This document shows, piece by piece, positions 1 to 10,621 of a stretch of 64,000 bases of DNA. Source of the stretch: Prorocentrum cordatum (lineage: Eukaryota; Sar; Dinophyceae; Prorocentrales; Prorocentraceae). A program made the translations under genes and the position numbers. The notes under the pieces were generated by a model that saw only the letters and a program-made list of their open reading frames with translations, had not been told where the DNA came from and made no database searches. Where the stretch lies: positions 2,501 through 66,500 of the forward strand of contig CAUYUJ010012125.1 in assembly GCA_963575745.1 (NCBI GenBank), in the 5' to 3' direction. The number at the start of each line of letters is the position of its first letter. The stretch's first letter is position 1.

Positions 1-33
1 AAAGGGGCAGAACAAAGAAGAATCCCAGCCCAG

Positions 34-183
34 GATTGAAACCCATGATACTGAACGAAATCATGAATGTAGACAATCTGTCCAATTCCGAAAGAAGTCA
101 TGATTGAAACCCTTGATACTGAAAGAAATCGTGAATGATTGAAACCCATCTTAAATTGAACCCATGATACTGAATGAAACCCA
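34..183. repeat. Short imperfect direct repeats
   Basis: A unit starting GATTGAAACCCATGATACTG recurs imperfectly at 34, 102 and 137, with a partial unit near 157, separated or fused at irregular spacing. The sequence is more AT-rich than the DNA to its right. It lies at the 3' side of copy A and may be 3' terminal repeat sequence of the element or flanking satellite. The window edge prevents a decision. Confidence 0.7.
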
Positions 184-1282
184 CCCACTTTGAATAAAGG
201 TGGGAGCAATGAGAAGCGTAATGCAAGGTAATGGAGGTAAGAGGGCACAAATGTAAACCCAAGAAGGGCCCAAGGGGGGGGAACACGAACTGGGAATCCG
301 AGTCTTCCGCCCCAACAAGCTCCCAGGAGGCCCCAAGGAGGCGCCAAGAGGCCCCCAAGAGGCCCCGAGAGACCCCCCAAAGCCCCCCCCCAGACGTCCC
401 ACAAAGAGGCCCCAAACAGCTCCCAAGAAGCCTCCAAACGGCATCCACGAGGCGTGGTCGGCGCTCTGACTTGTTCTCAACTAGCCTTAGCTGCCTGCCG
501 TCGCCGATTTCGTCCTGGAGCGTACGAGCGCATGCACTAGCGCACGGCGACCAGGCTGCTGAGTCGACCCTCTGGGGGGGTTGGGGCCACAGGATCGGCG
601 GACTGTGGGAAGCCTCACTGTCGCTTGGCTCTGGGATGTCAGCCTCGACTACCTGGTGTGCGGAACTGGCTTGAGCCACGGAGTCAGTCCTGTCTTGTGG
701 GATTCCCTGAGCCTGGCCTTCTGTCTCAGATCCCTTGTTGGACTCATCCCAGTCAACTTCATACTCGCCGCCGCCGCTTCCATACTTGCGTGGGGACGGC
801 ACGTATCCTGCTTCTCCGTCAGACTGTCCTGGCGCGGCAGGTTGCTGGGGGGAAGCGTGGCCAGGGGAGGGGCCTGATGATGCCACCAGGGGATTGTTGA
901 GCCAGACGGCTGTGGGAGATCCTCCTTCCTCAGCGCTACTGGTCTTTGCAACCCTGCGCTGGCCGGCGAGGAGCTCTATTGTTCCTCCTGCAAGGCCATC
1001 CTTCATTCGTGATAGAAAGAGGGTTAGCGTGTCCAAAGGCTGCCGCCGGGGGCACTGTCCTTTCTGGTTGTCAAGTTTGTCTGCAAAGCACTGCCATTCC
1101 TCCTGGTACTTCGGGTTACTCTCCACTAAGTGCGCGACAGCATTGGTCGCCGCGGCCCCCCGCCCGTCCCAGGGGATGCGCGGGGGGGGCCCGTTTCTAG
1201 GTATCCCGTCCCCGTAGATGGTGTCCAAGAAGAGCACCGGGTGCTCGAGGGACCACCCCGGCTCGTCGGTCACCTCACCCAC
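98..1282 (-). pseudogene. Copy A ORF4 C-terminal segment
   Basis: Only the first part of this frame (about 1282 to 1080) is supported as real. The peptide PRIPWDGRGAAATNAVAHL matches RWEGWRMAAARVVAHL in copy B near 45540-45490. The middle (about 1080 to 580) is acidic and proline-rich, like the linker before the tail of ORF4 in copy B, but cannot be aligned by eye. The last part runs through the simple repeats at 295-440 and 34-183 and is probably not coding. No catalytic motif is visible. It lies downstream of the helicase and zinc-ribbon part of ORF4, from which it is separated by frameshifts. Confidence 0.5.
295..440. repeat. Degenerate CCAAGAGGCCC-type repeat tract
   Basis: Short purine/cytosine words such as GGCCCCAAGAGG and CTCCCAAGAAGCC follow one another with a period of roughly 10 to 16 bases. 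A reading frame stays open through it on the minus strand, but the translation (Leu-Leu-Gly-Ala repeats) looks like repeat-driven sequence rather than a folded domain. Confidence 0.6.
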
Positions 1283-1315
1283 AACGTCCCTTCCCCACCG
1301 CTGAGTGTGGGCCGC

Positions 1316-1897
1316 TCAGAGGGAGTAGACCGTGTGACTCCACTCAATCAGAAACATGACCAACTCGCGGACGGGGCCTCTCGACTGCTCCCCAGCAAGA
1401 CGGCGGGTGGAGTATGCGGGTAGTGGCGGTGCGAAGAACCGGTAGTGAGTAGCTGTGAGCACCTCCTCCAGCTGTGCCTCCTTGTGGACGCGGAGCGAGC
1501 TTTGGTCGGCCGCCGGCAGTTGCCGCTGGTGTGTTGGAGCCTGCGGCTGGCGCTGGGCTGTTTGGGGAGAGATGCGTTGACCGTAGATGCCCCACTCCTC
1601 TGAGATCTCGCTCATGGCTGGCCTCTTGGTGGGGGAGGCTGGGTATATCTCGTTGGGGCATTGGTCCAGGTCGAGGGCGCCGGGGGCAATGTCCAAAAAG
1701 TGAACCAGGCACCTCCTGCAAGCCCAGCTGGCGTTCCACTGCCTCTTGACCCACAATGATGGCATTGCGTCCCACGATGGGAGACCTGTCTGCCCGGTGC
1801 AATCCGCATCCGCCTCTGCGCGCCATATGAAACAACCCAAGGCTGGCGCGCCTGGCGACCACTCTAGCAGGGGGGAACTGGGGGGAACAGAAGTCAC
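1316..1897 (-). pseudogene. Copy A ORF4 cysteine-pair segment
   Basis: This is the continuation of the 1344-2714 frame after a frameshift near 1870. The peptides SPGAPALGCFIWRAE and WNASWACRRCLV match SAGAPPLGCFIWKPAE and WNATWCCRRCLVPVW in copy B (45387-46427). The conserved CxxC (CRRC), together with the upstream CDFC just across the frameshift, forms a likely zinc-binding unit. Conservation ends at about 1650, beyond which the two copies diverge. The function is unknown. Its position shows it is part of the C-terminal half of the helicase protein. Confidence 0.6.
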
Positions 1898-2714
1898 AAG
1901 TGGCCGAGTAGCATTTGGTTAGGTGTACATCGGTGCCGAACCTGCTGTCGGTGAGCCTGTGCGGTGTGAGTGTGGTGCCTGCGCTGGCTGGGCGGAACTG
2001 GCGCGGCGTACGTGGGACGAGTTCCTTCAGGGAAGTTGGGGCTTTAGCGTCAGATGGCACCCCGAACCCCAGCGGCAGTCTGGATAGAGAGGGGAGAGTC
2101 TTGGCCCTTTTCCGTGCGCGGTGTTCATCCAGTCTGCGTTTGTGCTCTTGTAATAGCCACTGCATGGACTTCCTGCTGCTGCTCTCTGTCGCGTCGGGAT
2201 CGGGGACGTGCATCCCCTTCCTTTCCAGCGAGCTGACCCAGCAGTGCTCGCAGAGCCATCTGCAGTTCTTTACTTCCGCGTACGCCTGCGCACGGTTCTG
2301 GGCTAGCAGCTCCCGAGTGTCGTCGTCTTCCCAGGTGCCTGTTGTTCCATGTAGTCCGACGCTGGTGCATCCGTCGCAGTTGTAAGTGGCATCCTTCTGC
2401 CGCCTGCAGAACCGCTCGTCGCGCACGATTGGGGGGAACAGTGATGTTCCCGGGGCCGTGGAGGCCGGGATGTCTTCGTCAAGTCGGTGGTTGGAGAATG
2501 CTATCCCGCCCCCAATGTACCGGAGGTCGTCCATGGTATGCGGGCTGCCTAGTCCCACCTCTGATCCCGCCAAGGCTGTGTGCAGCTGGCAGATGGAACA
2601 CCCTCCAATGTTTAGCTGCGTGACATCGGCAGGCCGGACTAAAGTTTCCAGCGCGCGCAGGGGGCCTCCAGGGTGAAGTCGTGTGTCTGCATTCCTGCCC
2701 ATGTCTTCGGACAT
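1344..2714 (-). pseudogene. Copy A ORF4 zinc-ribbon region
   Basis: The reliable part is about 2714 to 1870. Conserved with copy B: GGCSICQLHTALAG (B: HRCSVCALHVALAG), a Cys pair in YNCDGC followed by WEDDDTRELLAQNRAQAY, and WLCEHCW (B: GICETCW). Three or four CxxC pairs suggest zinc ribbons; I recognise no named family. Beyond about 1870 this frame is a shadow, and the true frame is the 1316-1897 segment. The region follows the helicase motor directly, so it may help bind nucleic acid or partner proteins, which is inference. Confidence 0.6.
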
Positions 2715-2898
2715 TCGTGCTTGGCTGCAACCTCATGGTGATGGGCATATGTGGCCAAGGTGCTAGTGTGGTGTATGACCTCAGCTAGCTTGGTGTGGAG
2801 GGAGGCGAGGTCCGCGAGCTGGAAGTCCCGTCTCAGCGAACTGAGTGCGGAACTCTTTGTGAGCCTCCTGCCACGGAAGGCACAGGCTCATCATGGCC

Positions 2899-4977
2899 TC
2901 AAGAATGTCGCCTGTGGCCTCTGGGTACGGGAAGGGCCAGAGTGTGGCGCGGGGCTCGCGTAGCTGCAGCATCATCACCACTAGTAGCACTCTGAGTAAG
3001 GGGGGATTGAGGGGCAGCAACGATCTTGTCGGTCTGGAGTAGGGAATGAAGGTTCTCCATTCCTGGGTGCACCCTGTGGCGTCTGCACTGGCAGGTGGGG
3101 CTGCTCCAGGCCGCGGGAAAATGTGGGAGCGCGCTCCGGGGGGCACAGCGGCTTGAGGCCATGGGGCGGCGGTTGCCCCCAACCATGTGGGGCAGCGGAG
3201 GGAGCGAGTCGTATGTGACGCCTAACTGCTTGTCGTGCCACGGCGTACCCAGTCCGAGGAACCAGACCAGGGCTGCCCACGTGAGGTTATACACGAGGTT
3301 GCTGGCGTCGATTCCAACTTCCACATCTAAGCAGTAGCCAAGGTGACTCCAGGCCTTCCTGTCTAAGCTGCCCGGCTGCCTGGGGGTGGCCCCCATTTGC
3401 CACTGGTGGGGGTGCAGCCCGGACACTGTGTACAGAAGGATAGCCATTGTGGGGTCGTCAACCAACTTCCGCATGCTATCCGAGAGAGCAGCACTCAGCT
3501 TGTCCCAAGAGAACTGAGGATCGAGTGGTGCCGCGATGCGGTCTGCGAAGGTGCTCTCCATTCTGGCTTTGGCCTTCTTGATGACGTCGTCTAGACCTTT
3601 TACGCTGTCGTCCCCTGTGTGTGTGGGAGCGGGGGGAATCCATGTCGCGAGGTCCACGATGGGGTTAAATTTCTGATCCATGTGCAGCGTGGTTCTCTTG
3701 CCCAGGTTGGTCCCCTGGAAGCGGACCCATAGCTTGGCCAGCCCCCCGTACTCGGAGAGCTCCCTCAGGTGAGCTCCTGTGGCAGTGCCGAACATCCTTC
3801 CGTCCCCGATTATGACCACGTTGGAGGTGCCCCGCGTGATCGCGACGTTCACTCTGTTGGGGTTGTCCACGAAGCCCCAGTCGTGCCAAAAATTGGAGCG
3901 CCTCCCCACCTTGGCTTGAGTCGATGGTGGAAGTGGTGAGTCTGCCGTTGGCCAGGTACTCCTCTGCAACTTGACGTAGCCCTTGGAAGCGTAGGTCGAT
4001 TCCAGTGAGGGGGGGCTCCATTGTTCGAACACACGTTCGCATCCTTTGTGGTCGCTGTCGCGTCCTTTCTCTTTGGCCTTGGCCTGTCCCAGGGTGCCGC
4101 TGATGCTGCGCCCTGTCTGAGGCCATCCGTTCTCGAGCACAGCACGCTGCAATTGATAGCCAACCACTACGCGGACTGTGGCCCCCTTCTCCATGGCGGG
4201 CAAGAGCGCCCGCACGATGTCCACCGTCTGCGCAGCCTCTGGGAGATTCGCGCACCCTGAGTGGAGGTTGGACGAGACCTCGAGGGAGGGGTTGTCGACC
4301 AGGAGGAACCGATGTCTGTCCTCTGGGTGTTGTGGAGGAGGCTGAAGGTCCCTCAATAGCTCCTCCAGGTCCTCCGGGGTGGACTCGGTGGCTTCGGCCA
4401 GTTCGATGAGTCGCGCACTGTCCCAGGGCAGCATCTGCTGCCACGGTAGTCCTGTTACTAATGGCCTTTGCCTGAGTGGGTCGGTGAGTCCTGTCCGCAT
4501 TGCCTCGTTGTAGAAAACCACGTTGGGCCAGGACAGGAGGAGGGGGTCCATGCTGCAACAGAGGGTCAGCTGCACCACTGCCGAGGTGCCCTCACCTAGC
4601 GCGTTGCGCAGCCGGTCGAAAATCGAGAGACACAGGCCGCGGCCGGCTGCTTTCCTGGAGAGGGCGGTGGGGGGAAGCTGCTTGGGATCGCCGACCAGCA
4701 AAAGGCGCCCGCCAGAGCGTATGACGCTAACGAGAGACATTGCGGCCATCAGCTCATGGGCCCGTCCTGCTTCGTCGACAATGAGCACGGCAACCGGGGA
4801 GGCAAGTTTGAGGGACTCTGCCGCCTCGTGCGTTGCAATGATCATATTGGCGTCCCCCAGCAACTGCGCGCGGAAGCCGATGAATTCCTTGGAAGGTCCG
4901 CTCTGGTGAGGGGGGCGGTTGTGGTTTTTTGTGGAAATGTCCCCCAGGTGCGAGGGGGGCGAGCTTCTGCGCAACAC
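2899..4977 (-). pseudogene. Copy A UPF1-like SF1 helicase, C-terminal motor
   Basis: Superfamily 1 helicase motor: motif II LIVDEAGRAHE, motif III GDPKQLPPTALS and motif VI NVAITRGTSNVVIIGDGR are in frame. Motif IV is altered: LCCSMDP where copy B has ICYRMHP, so an arginine is lost. Motif V (TIDSSQG) lies in another frame (visible in the 3665-4558 reading), so this copy carries compensating frameshifts around 3870-4000. The last third aligns with copy B 47542-47955 (SGLHPHQWQ; LDRKAWSHLGY) and seems an accessory domain. The family includes UPF1, SMG-2 and IGHMBP2 RNA/DNA helicases. Finding one inside a LINE is unusual. This copy cannot be functional. Confidence 0.8.
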
Positions 4978-6091
4978 GTGCGTCCTTTGCTAGCCTGACG
5001 CGCCTGTTGGGGAAGCAAGCTCCATGCGCCAACCTGACGTCTTCGTGCGCAACCCCAAGGCCGATGGCGGGTTGATCGGCAACTGTGTTCGACCCTGCCG
5101 CGAGGGCCACTGCCTGCACCTTGGGAAGCGAGCTTGCCCAGGCGCCCATTGTGGCCACCGAGAAGAGTGTTTTGCCGGTCCCTGGGGGCCCATGAACCAC
5201 CGTGACGCGGTGTCGAATGGTGGCGACCAGGGCCTCGGTAGCGTCCTCATTTAGTCGGTGGCGTTGGGCGGCGTCGTTCAAGTCGGTTGCGGGGGGGAAG
5301 GTTTCTGACCCGCTGGAGCACCTGTCCTGTAGCACTGTCAACTTCGTCGTCCGTGAATGGGGCGTCAGATGGCCCCTTGCTCTGCTGTTGCAGTTGTGCC
5401 GTGCCGCCCACCTCGATTGCGCGGGGAAGGCTGAGTGCCTTGGCCTGGCTCTCGCCCTGGAAAGAAGGGCGCTGCTGCACGTTCTGGTATTCTCCACTTC
5501 GTTAGCCCGTGCCCTGTCCTTTCTGTCGATGGCGCGGCGGTTGAGTAGGAATGTAATGACGTCGAGCGGTGCACTTACCAGGTCGTCTGGGGCCTGCTGC
5601 AGTCTGTAGATCTCACTGATGGCGTTCGTAATTCGCAAGTACTGCAGCTTGGGGGGAGCTTTGTCCACCCGGTACACGACGTCGCCTTCCTTCTCTGACT
5701 TCGCGGGCGCTCCGTGTGGGAGTAACTCCCCAGTCTGACTGGAGTCGCACCAGGCCAGGGCTTGGTTGGTGGGGTACTTGGAGCCTGCCCTTAGTCCGAT
5801 GACGTCGCACTCGTTGCGGGGAATGGCGCCTCCGAAGTCCGGGGGCCACACGAGTTTGAGGGCGGTAATATGGTCCTCCGTTGAGCTGGTGAGACTGAGA
5901 AGCAATGTACGAGACTGCGCGTCCAGTCCCCCTTCCAATCCTCGGAGCATCAGCTTGAACTCGACTGGCCATTGTAGATGCAAAAGCAGCTTTCCGTCCT
6001 GCGGGGGGAAAGCGTTGCGAAGCTTGTACTTGTCGAGAAGAAGCAGGTGGACCGCTCGTTGATTGGGGTGACCGTCACCTCCAGGGCACAA
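4754..6091 (-). pseudogene. Copy A UPF1-like helicase, N-terminal part with Walker A
   Basis: Contains the nucleotide-binding loop VVHGPPGTGKTLF (Walker A) and the following VALAAGSNTVADQPA stretch, as in copy B (VLVHGPPGTGKTTF). The upstream 300 residues align with copy B (for example YRVDKAPPKLQYLR with YRVDEAPSDIQFWR), but I know no domain for them. The true frame shifts to the 2899-4977 frame near 4980, shortly after the Ia region, so the tail of this ORF is a shadow. Together with 2899-4977 it makes about 1,000 residues, which fits a UPF1-like protein with an N-terminal extension. Confidence 0.75.
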
Positions 6092-7135
6092 CTCTTTTTA
6101 CGTGCCAAATCTGTTCTGGCCTCCGCGGAGCCGTCCCATACTGTTTCAGTGGCTGCCATGCACTCGGTCCAGGCTAACCTGCACAGAGTGCAGCCTCTTT
6201 GTCGTAGATCCTGCCCCCAGTGCTTTGGCAGGTTGACTCCGGCGGGGACCGCGCCCAGGGGGGCGTGCAGGCGGAATTGAACCCCTGGGCTGTCAGCGGG
6301 CATGGCGTACAGCCGTATGATAGCCTTAGCTGCTGCGTCTGCAGGAGAGTCTGGTGTCGTCAGGCTGTCGTGGGGGGGAGCGTCGCTTGCCCAGTTGTCC
6401 TCGTCCCCTCGCGGTTGTCCTGTCCGATCCAACGGGTCCTGCGAAGAGGCCCTGCTGGAGCCAGCGTGTCTCTCCTTCTGGGTCGGTGGGGCGTACGGCC
6501 CGCCTGCTGCGGTTGGGTTAGGGGGGAGCGGGTCAGTGCCCCCCCAGGCCCCTGTAGTGCGCCATGAGGTGATCCCCCGTCCATGTCGGCATTGGCTGGG
6601 CGGCCGGAGGTCAGTCGAGTGCATGGTGTCGGTGGACATGGAGAAGTCGAACTCGTCGTCGCGAAAGGGGAAGTTGACCGGTACGTGGTCCCAGTCCTCG
6701 GGAAAAGTCCAGCCTGGTAGGCGCGCACGGCTGCCGTCCTTGACTGGGCCAGGAAGTTCCCAGCCTGGCCAAAGTGGTCTCTCAATTTTGAGACCTGTCA
6801 CGATGTCCGTGGTCGATCCTTGGGTCCTGGTCCAAAGGTTGCCTTGCTGAGTGTATATTCTGGGGTCCGGACACCCGGTTCCCTTCTGCTTCACGGCTTC
6901 TGTGAAGTGGTCCCCACCCAGGAGGTGTTCCTTGCCGTCGCAGTACTTCTGGCAGATATCACACCACCAGCACCGCTCGTGGTTGAAATGTGCCCATCTG
7001 AGCCATAGGGCATTCCCGAGCACGGAAGGGTCGGAGACAGTCTTCTGCGCTGGGACCCTGCTCGCAGCGTTGGATGGGGGAAGCCCGTCTGGCCAGGGGC
7101 CCGCTGTTACTCTTCTTCTTCTTCTTCTTTGGCAT
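5950..7135 (-). pseudogene. Copy A ORF4 N-terminus with C2H2-like zinc finger
   Basis: The start is placed at the ATG at 7135-7133, encoding MPK followed by a lysine run, because copy B has an equivalent MPK start at 51687. The first 60 codons are in one frame, then a frameshift near 7065 leads to the frame holding WWCDICQKYCDGKEHLLGGDH, a C-x2-C-x8-H-x5-H finger conserved in copy B (HWCEICQEPVDGTQHILSDKH). A proline- and serine-rich linker follows and leads into the helicase. The finger may bind single-stranded or double-stranded nucleic acid. The lysine run could act as a nuclear-entry or RNA-binding patch. Both roles are inference. Confidence 0.65.
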
Positions 7136-7227
7136 CCTGCTGGAACGTAGGGGGGAAGTGCGGCCGATAGCTGCGAAACAGGCAAATGGGTGCGCGGGGG
7201 GAAATCTTGAGCCACCGCGACGGGAAC

Positions 7228-7604
7228 TCAGATGTTGCAGCGATCAGTCGCTCGACGATCGGATCGAAGCGGGGCAGAGAGGGAAGCGGAGTGGGGGTGC
7301 ATGAGCAGGTGAGCAGCTTCTGCTGCCGCGATAGGGTCGCAGAGGTTGTTTTCCCGAAGATCGATGTCGGGAAAGTGCACTGGCTGAGAGGGGGTGTTAC
7401 CATTCCACTGTATATGAGAGGTGACAGCAGTGACGCCTTCCCTGCGGAGGGAGTCCGCCCAGTGAACCCCAATGGTGGCCAGGCTATCAACAACTTTATT
7501 CAGTCTGCGTCTGGCGGCCTGCCACGTGAGGACCCACCCAGCACTTTCAACTTGTCCTAAGCGGTGCCGGCCCCATATCTCACGGCTGCTGGGTTGTCGC
7601 CCAC
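7228..7604 (-). pseudogene. Copy A RNase H, C-terminal half
   Basis: From the LTR boundary at 7604 the minus strand reads VGDNPAAVRYGAGT, matching VVGDNLAAIRYGAGT in copy B. The Asp of GDN is the third acidic catalytic residue of RNase H. After a stop and frameshift near 7557 it continues as WVLTWQAARRRLNKVVDSLA (B: WTLTWQAVRRRLNKAADRLA). Its N-terminal half lies about 17.8 kb away at 25403-25832, split off by the Copia insertion. It belongs to ORF3 and would degrade the RNA strand of the RNA-DNA hybrid. Confidence 0.8.
7600..7604. repeat. Target site duplication, left copy
   Basis: CCCAC next to the left LTR pairs with TCCAC at 25403-25407 (four of five bases identical). A 5-bp duplication is normal for Copia integrases. 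Confidence 0.75.
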
Positions 7605-7800
7605 TGTGAATGGGGTTGGAGTACAAATGTACAGAACCCCTGATCCGTTGGTAGAGGAAAGGAGGGAACGATGGATATCTTTTCCTCCTGCACGATCAAA
7701 CATCTAATCGATCGATTCCAATACCTGAGCCCAAACGGCCAGGCGCAGGAGAGTGAGGATAAGGAGAATATATGAAGGTAGTATACGGGTTCTATTCACA
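7605..7800 (-). repeat. Copia 3' LTR
   Basis: 196 bp, beginning TGTGAATGGGG and ending CTATTCACA, so the ends are the inverted pair TGTGAA/TTCACA. It aligns without gaps to 25207-25402 with about 18 mismatches (roughly 91% identity). Because gag-pol reads leftwards, this is the 3' LTR. Confidence 0.93.
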
Positions 7801-8586
7801 CACCCCGTCCCGAATCCCGCCCGCAAGGGCAGGACTCGGGAAGAGGAGGAAAAAACCTGTCACCCACTTACTCCTAAAACCTTCAGCACTGCAAGGCAGC
7901 TGAGCGTAACATCTGCATCGCGTCAGCTGCGTCCCGATCACGACAGCGGTGTGCAAAAAGTAGCGTAGCACAACAGCTGTCATGATCAGGCAAGTAAGGG
8001 TAAGACAGAACACCCAGGGTCCCTGTTCTTCGCCAAGCACACTTTGGTGCCCCCTCGGTGCGCCCCCCAAAAACGCTTCGGCACTCGAGGGCGGAGAAGA
8101 ATGAGACACGGGTGGGCGGAGCAAGAGGATCTGAGTAAATTTAAGCAACATCAGAAGCTGCCGCGTCTGCACGCGACAGGTGTTGCCACCAGCTTTCAAA
8201 CCAAAGCTGGGCATCATATCATTCTCAACGCAATGTGATCTTAAATAATGATGTAAAGAATAAGCAAACAAAATGTGTAATATCAAATCATGTTGAGGAA
8301 CACGATCGCGTTAAGAAACACATCTAATCGTCAAAGCAAATGCCTGACCAGGCGTATGGTCGCGTTGATAAGCACGAAAAACTGCATTAACACATTCTGT
8401 AATTGGTTACTCCCCTCGACGATGCTCCTTAGGAGTCTGCCTTGGGTTTCACATGTTGTGTGTGGGTGGCAACTTTTCTTGTGTAGTGAAGTGGCCGAAT
8501 ATTATATTAGTAATCACTGCTCGGGGCGAACTGTTGGAAAGATGAAGTTCAAGCCAATCGAGCAGTGGGCCTTGCGGCCAACAAAA
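7801..8586 (-). other. Copia 3' non-coding region with possible polypurine tract
   Basis: No convincing coding sequence. Just before the 3' LTR the minus strand reads GGGATTCGGGACGGGGTG, a purine-rich stretch that could prime plus-strand DNA synthesis. The rest (about 7820-8586) is more AT-rich, with no repeat or hairpin that I could recognise. Confidence 0.5.
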
Positions 8587-9222
8587 CTACGATGTGCCCC
8601 TCATGTAGAACCTGTGGTCCCACACACTGTGGCCATCGTTCTCGACGTAGCTCGTCGCGAATGTCTCCCAAGGCGTCCTTGGGGTCCAGTTGCGGAACCG
8701 CTCTTTGTGCAGCAGGTCGCGGACGTACACGAACTCGTCGTTGTTGTCCGGGATGCAAATCCAGCACTTGGCGTAGTAGCCCCAGTACCTGGGGCCCCAT
8801 GGGCTGTCCTCAAGGTTGTGGCGCCACCACGTTGCGTAGTCCTCTGTCGTACGCGCCTGCTTGGCACGCGGAGGCGTTGTCGGCCTGCGGCTGGTGTCGC
8901 TGCTCTGCCGTGGCGCGGCGGCCGCGCCGCTCGGCCCAGCGGGCGCCCCCGCCTGCGCGCCAGAGGCGCGGGATCCAGCGGCGTCGCCATGGGCGGCGCG
9001 AGGCGGCGGCGGACGCCGCGGCTGCCACGGCTCCATGGCGCCGTGTGTGTGAGGAGTGTGTGGGGGGGGGTCGTTAGGATCGGTTCTAACCCCTGAACTC
9101 ACCCCCCCTGAATCGGCAGACCCCATGGCAGGCTCGACAGAGGCGAGTTTGGCAAGCTTACGCTGCGTCACCTTTTTCACAAGTGCCGTCCCCACGGGGC
9201 AAAGCAATTCTGACGAGGCCAC
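8587..9222 (-). CDS. Copia extra ORF, Trp-rich C-terminus, unknown
   Basis: 211 codons and the last ORF before the 3' LTR. The first 120 residues are rich in Pro, Ala, Arg and Ser (disordered). The last 80 are rich in Trp and Tyr, for example YATWWRHNLEDSPW, YWGYYAKCWICIPDNNDEF and FYMRGTS, which looks like a small folded domain. I recognise no family. It overlaps the preceding ORF by 65 bases in another frame, so it may be a separate protein or the tail of a frameshifted long ORF. It sits in the position where retroviruses and errantiviruses carry env, but no signal peptide or membrane segment is visible. Confidence 0.5.
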   Translation of the reverse strand: MASSELLCPVGTALVKKVTQRKLAKLASVEPAMGSADSGGVSSGVRTDPNDPPPHTPHTHGAMEPWQPRRPPPPRAAHGDAAGSRASGAQAGAPAGPSGAAAAPRQSSDTSRRPTTPPRAKQARTTEDYATWWRHNLEDSPWGPRYWGYYAKCWICIPDNNDEFVYVRDLLHKERFRNWTPRTPWETFATSYVENDGHSVWDHRFYMRGTS

Positions 9223-10621
9223 GCTCTTGCCTGGTGCCTCTGTCGAGCCTGCCCTCGTTCAACCACCAGTTCCTGCGACCAGCGAGGCCAAGCCTAACGC
9301 TGCGATCCTGGATGTCGCAAGCGTCGCGCATGTCCTCGATGGCCCAGGCTTGCCTGCCAGTCTCAACGCAAGCGGCAGTCATCTGGTGGCGGAAACGTGG
9401 GTCATTGAGGAAGCGTTGGACGACATTGCGGCAAGGGTGGTGCAGAGGTCGCTGATCCTCAGTCTCGCCCATCATGCTGCACATGTTCGCAGGTGGGGAG
9501 CCTGCACCAAGCCACTTCTGATACCTCTCCCCTGCCTTTGTCGCATGTTTCCTCCAGATATCCTTCTCCTGGCCAGCCTTGGAGCGTCTGCCTGTCATGT
9601 AGACACGCGCTCCATCTGACATGTAGCGGTTGACGTCGTCCTCGGAGAGGTTGGTCTTGATCCAGTAGTTCAGCTGCTGGAGGTACGCCAGGTCGCTCTC
9701 CTCGGCGCCACCTTTGCCTTTGGCACCTACAGAGACACTGTACTGCCAACAGATATCGCAAAGTGTCCCATCACTCGTGACGATTCCCAAGGAAAGGAGG
9801 CGATCGCAATCCCGACATCGCGATATATCACGCTGGATCGCTTCGGGAGCCCCGGAAGTGGCGAGGTCCCTGAGAGAGCCCCAGCGGGTGGTGCCACCGT
9901 CAGTCGACTCAAGGGAATGACCGATCTGGTTCATTGCCTCACGACTGAGTTCAGCGGTTGCACGGGAAACGATCGATCGTCCGATCCCCTCGATCTCGCT
10001 CATCGACAGCCTGTCCCCCAGTAGTCCTGCGTACCCGGAGGTGTCGATGCCCGCGGAGTTCATGTCACCATGGAGTGCGTCCTTGTCCGCACGAATGCGG
10101 GTAGCCTCTGCCTGCAGGGTGGCCTCGTTATCGCCCACCTCGCGGTCGATGTTCTGCATCTCGGCTAGGACCTGTACCATGGTCTCTTGATCTGGAGCTG
10201 CCGAGGCAACGCTACCTGGGTCCCGGGGAATATCCTGCTTGGCGACTGGGTCGTCTTGGTCAGGCGCGGCAGGTGTCTCCACCGGCTCCCCCCATACGGG
10301 GAAGCCTGGGTTCCCATGTGTCTTTATGCACTCTGTGAAGAATGCACGCAACGTGTTGAGGGCAGGATGATTCTGATCGATGGCAGCGTTGGTGAACTGA
10401 TGCAGCTCCTTGATGTTGTCCAACAATATGGTTTGGTACACTTTGGAAATCCATTGAAAGATGCCTGTAGTTGATTCCTCAATGACCTCTGGGTCAAGGA
10501 AATGTACTATCTTTTTGAAGAAATGATCTGCACTGCATATTGGTGAATCGCGTGCCCATGTATGGGTGTGACCGTAATACATATGGTATGCGTCTGATGT
10601 TTGTCCCGAATTGTATCTCAA
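9158..10621 (-). CDS. Copia extra ORF with Cys4 zinc ribbon, unknown
   Basis: 487 codons. The first 40 residues overlap the upstream ORF and may be out of frame. Residues 140-240 have heptad-like spacing and are charged, which could be a short coiled coil. A zinc ribbon lies at residues 269-291 (CRDC ... CDIC, spacing C-x2-C-x15-C-x2-C). After it come charged helices (SKAGQEKDIWRKHATKAGERY). I recognise no family. The long open frame in an otherwise broken element suggests that it was coding until recently. Confidence 0.55.
   Translation of the reverse strand: MRYNSGQTSDAYHMYYGHTHTWARDSPICSADHFFKKIVHFLDPEVIEESTTGIFQWISKVYQTILLDNIKELHQFTNAAIDQNHPALNTLRAFFTECIKTHGNPGFPVWGEPVETPAAPDQDDPVAKQDIPRDPGSVASAAPDQETMVQVLAEMQNIDREVGDNEATLQAEATRIRADKDALHGDMNSAGIDTSGYAGLLGDRLSMSEIEGIGRSIVSRATAELSREAMNQIGHSLESTDGGTTRWGSLRDLATSGAPEAIQRDISRCRDCDRLLSLGIVTSDGTLCDICWQYSVSVGAKGKGGAEESDLAYLQQLNYWIKTNLSEDDVNRYMSDGARVYMTGRRSKAGQEKDIWRKHATKAGERYQKWLGAGSPPANMCSMMGETEDQRPLHHPCRNVVQRFLNDPRFRHQMTAACVETGRQAWAIEDMRDACDIQDRSVRLGLAGRRNWWLNEGRLDRGTRQERGLVRIALPRGDGTCEKGDAA

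Noticed and set aside
34-183. CRISPR-like spaced repeats
   Set aside because: Repeat units are irregular in length and spacing, spacers are absent or unequal, and the genome is eukaryotic.
669-681. CCGTGGCTCAAG on the minus strand, resembling a shortened spliced leader
   Set aside because: It lacks the whole middle of the leader, lies inside a reading frame far from any element 5' end, and a 12-base match with a gap is easily chance.
8587-9222. Envelope glycoprotein in the Copia env position
   Set aside because: No signal peptide, membrane span or glycosylation-rich ectodomain is visible in any of the extra ORFs.
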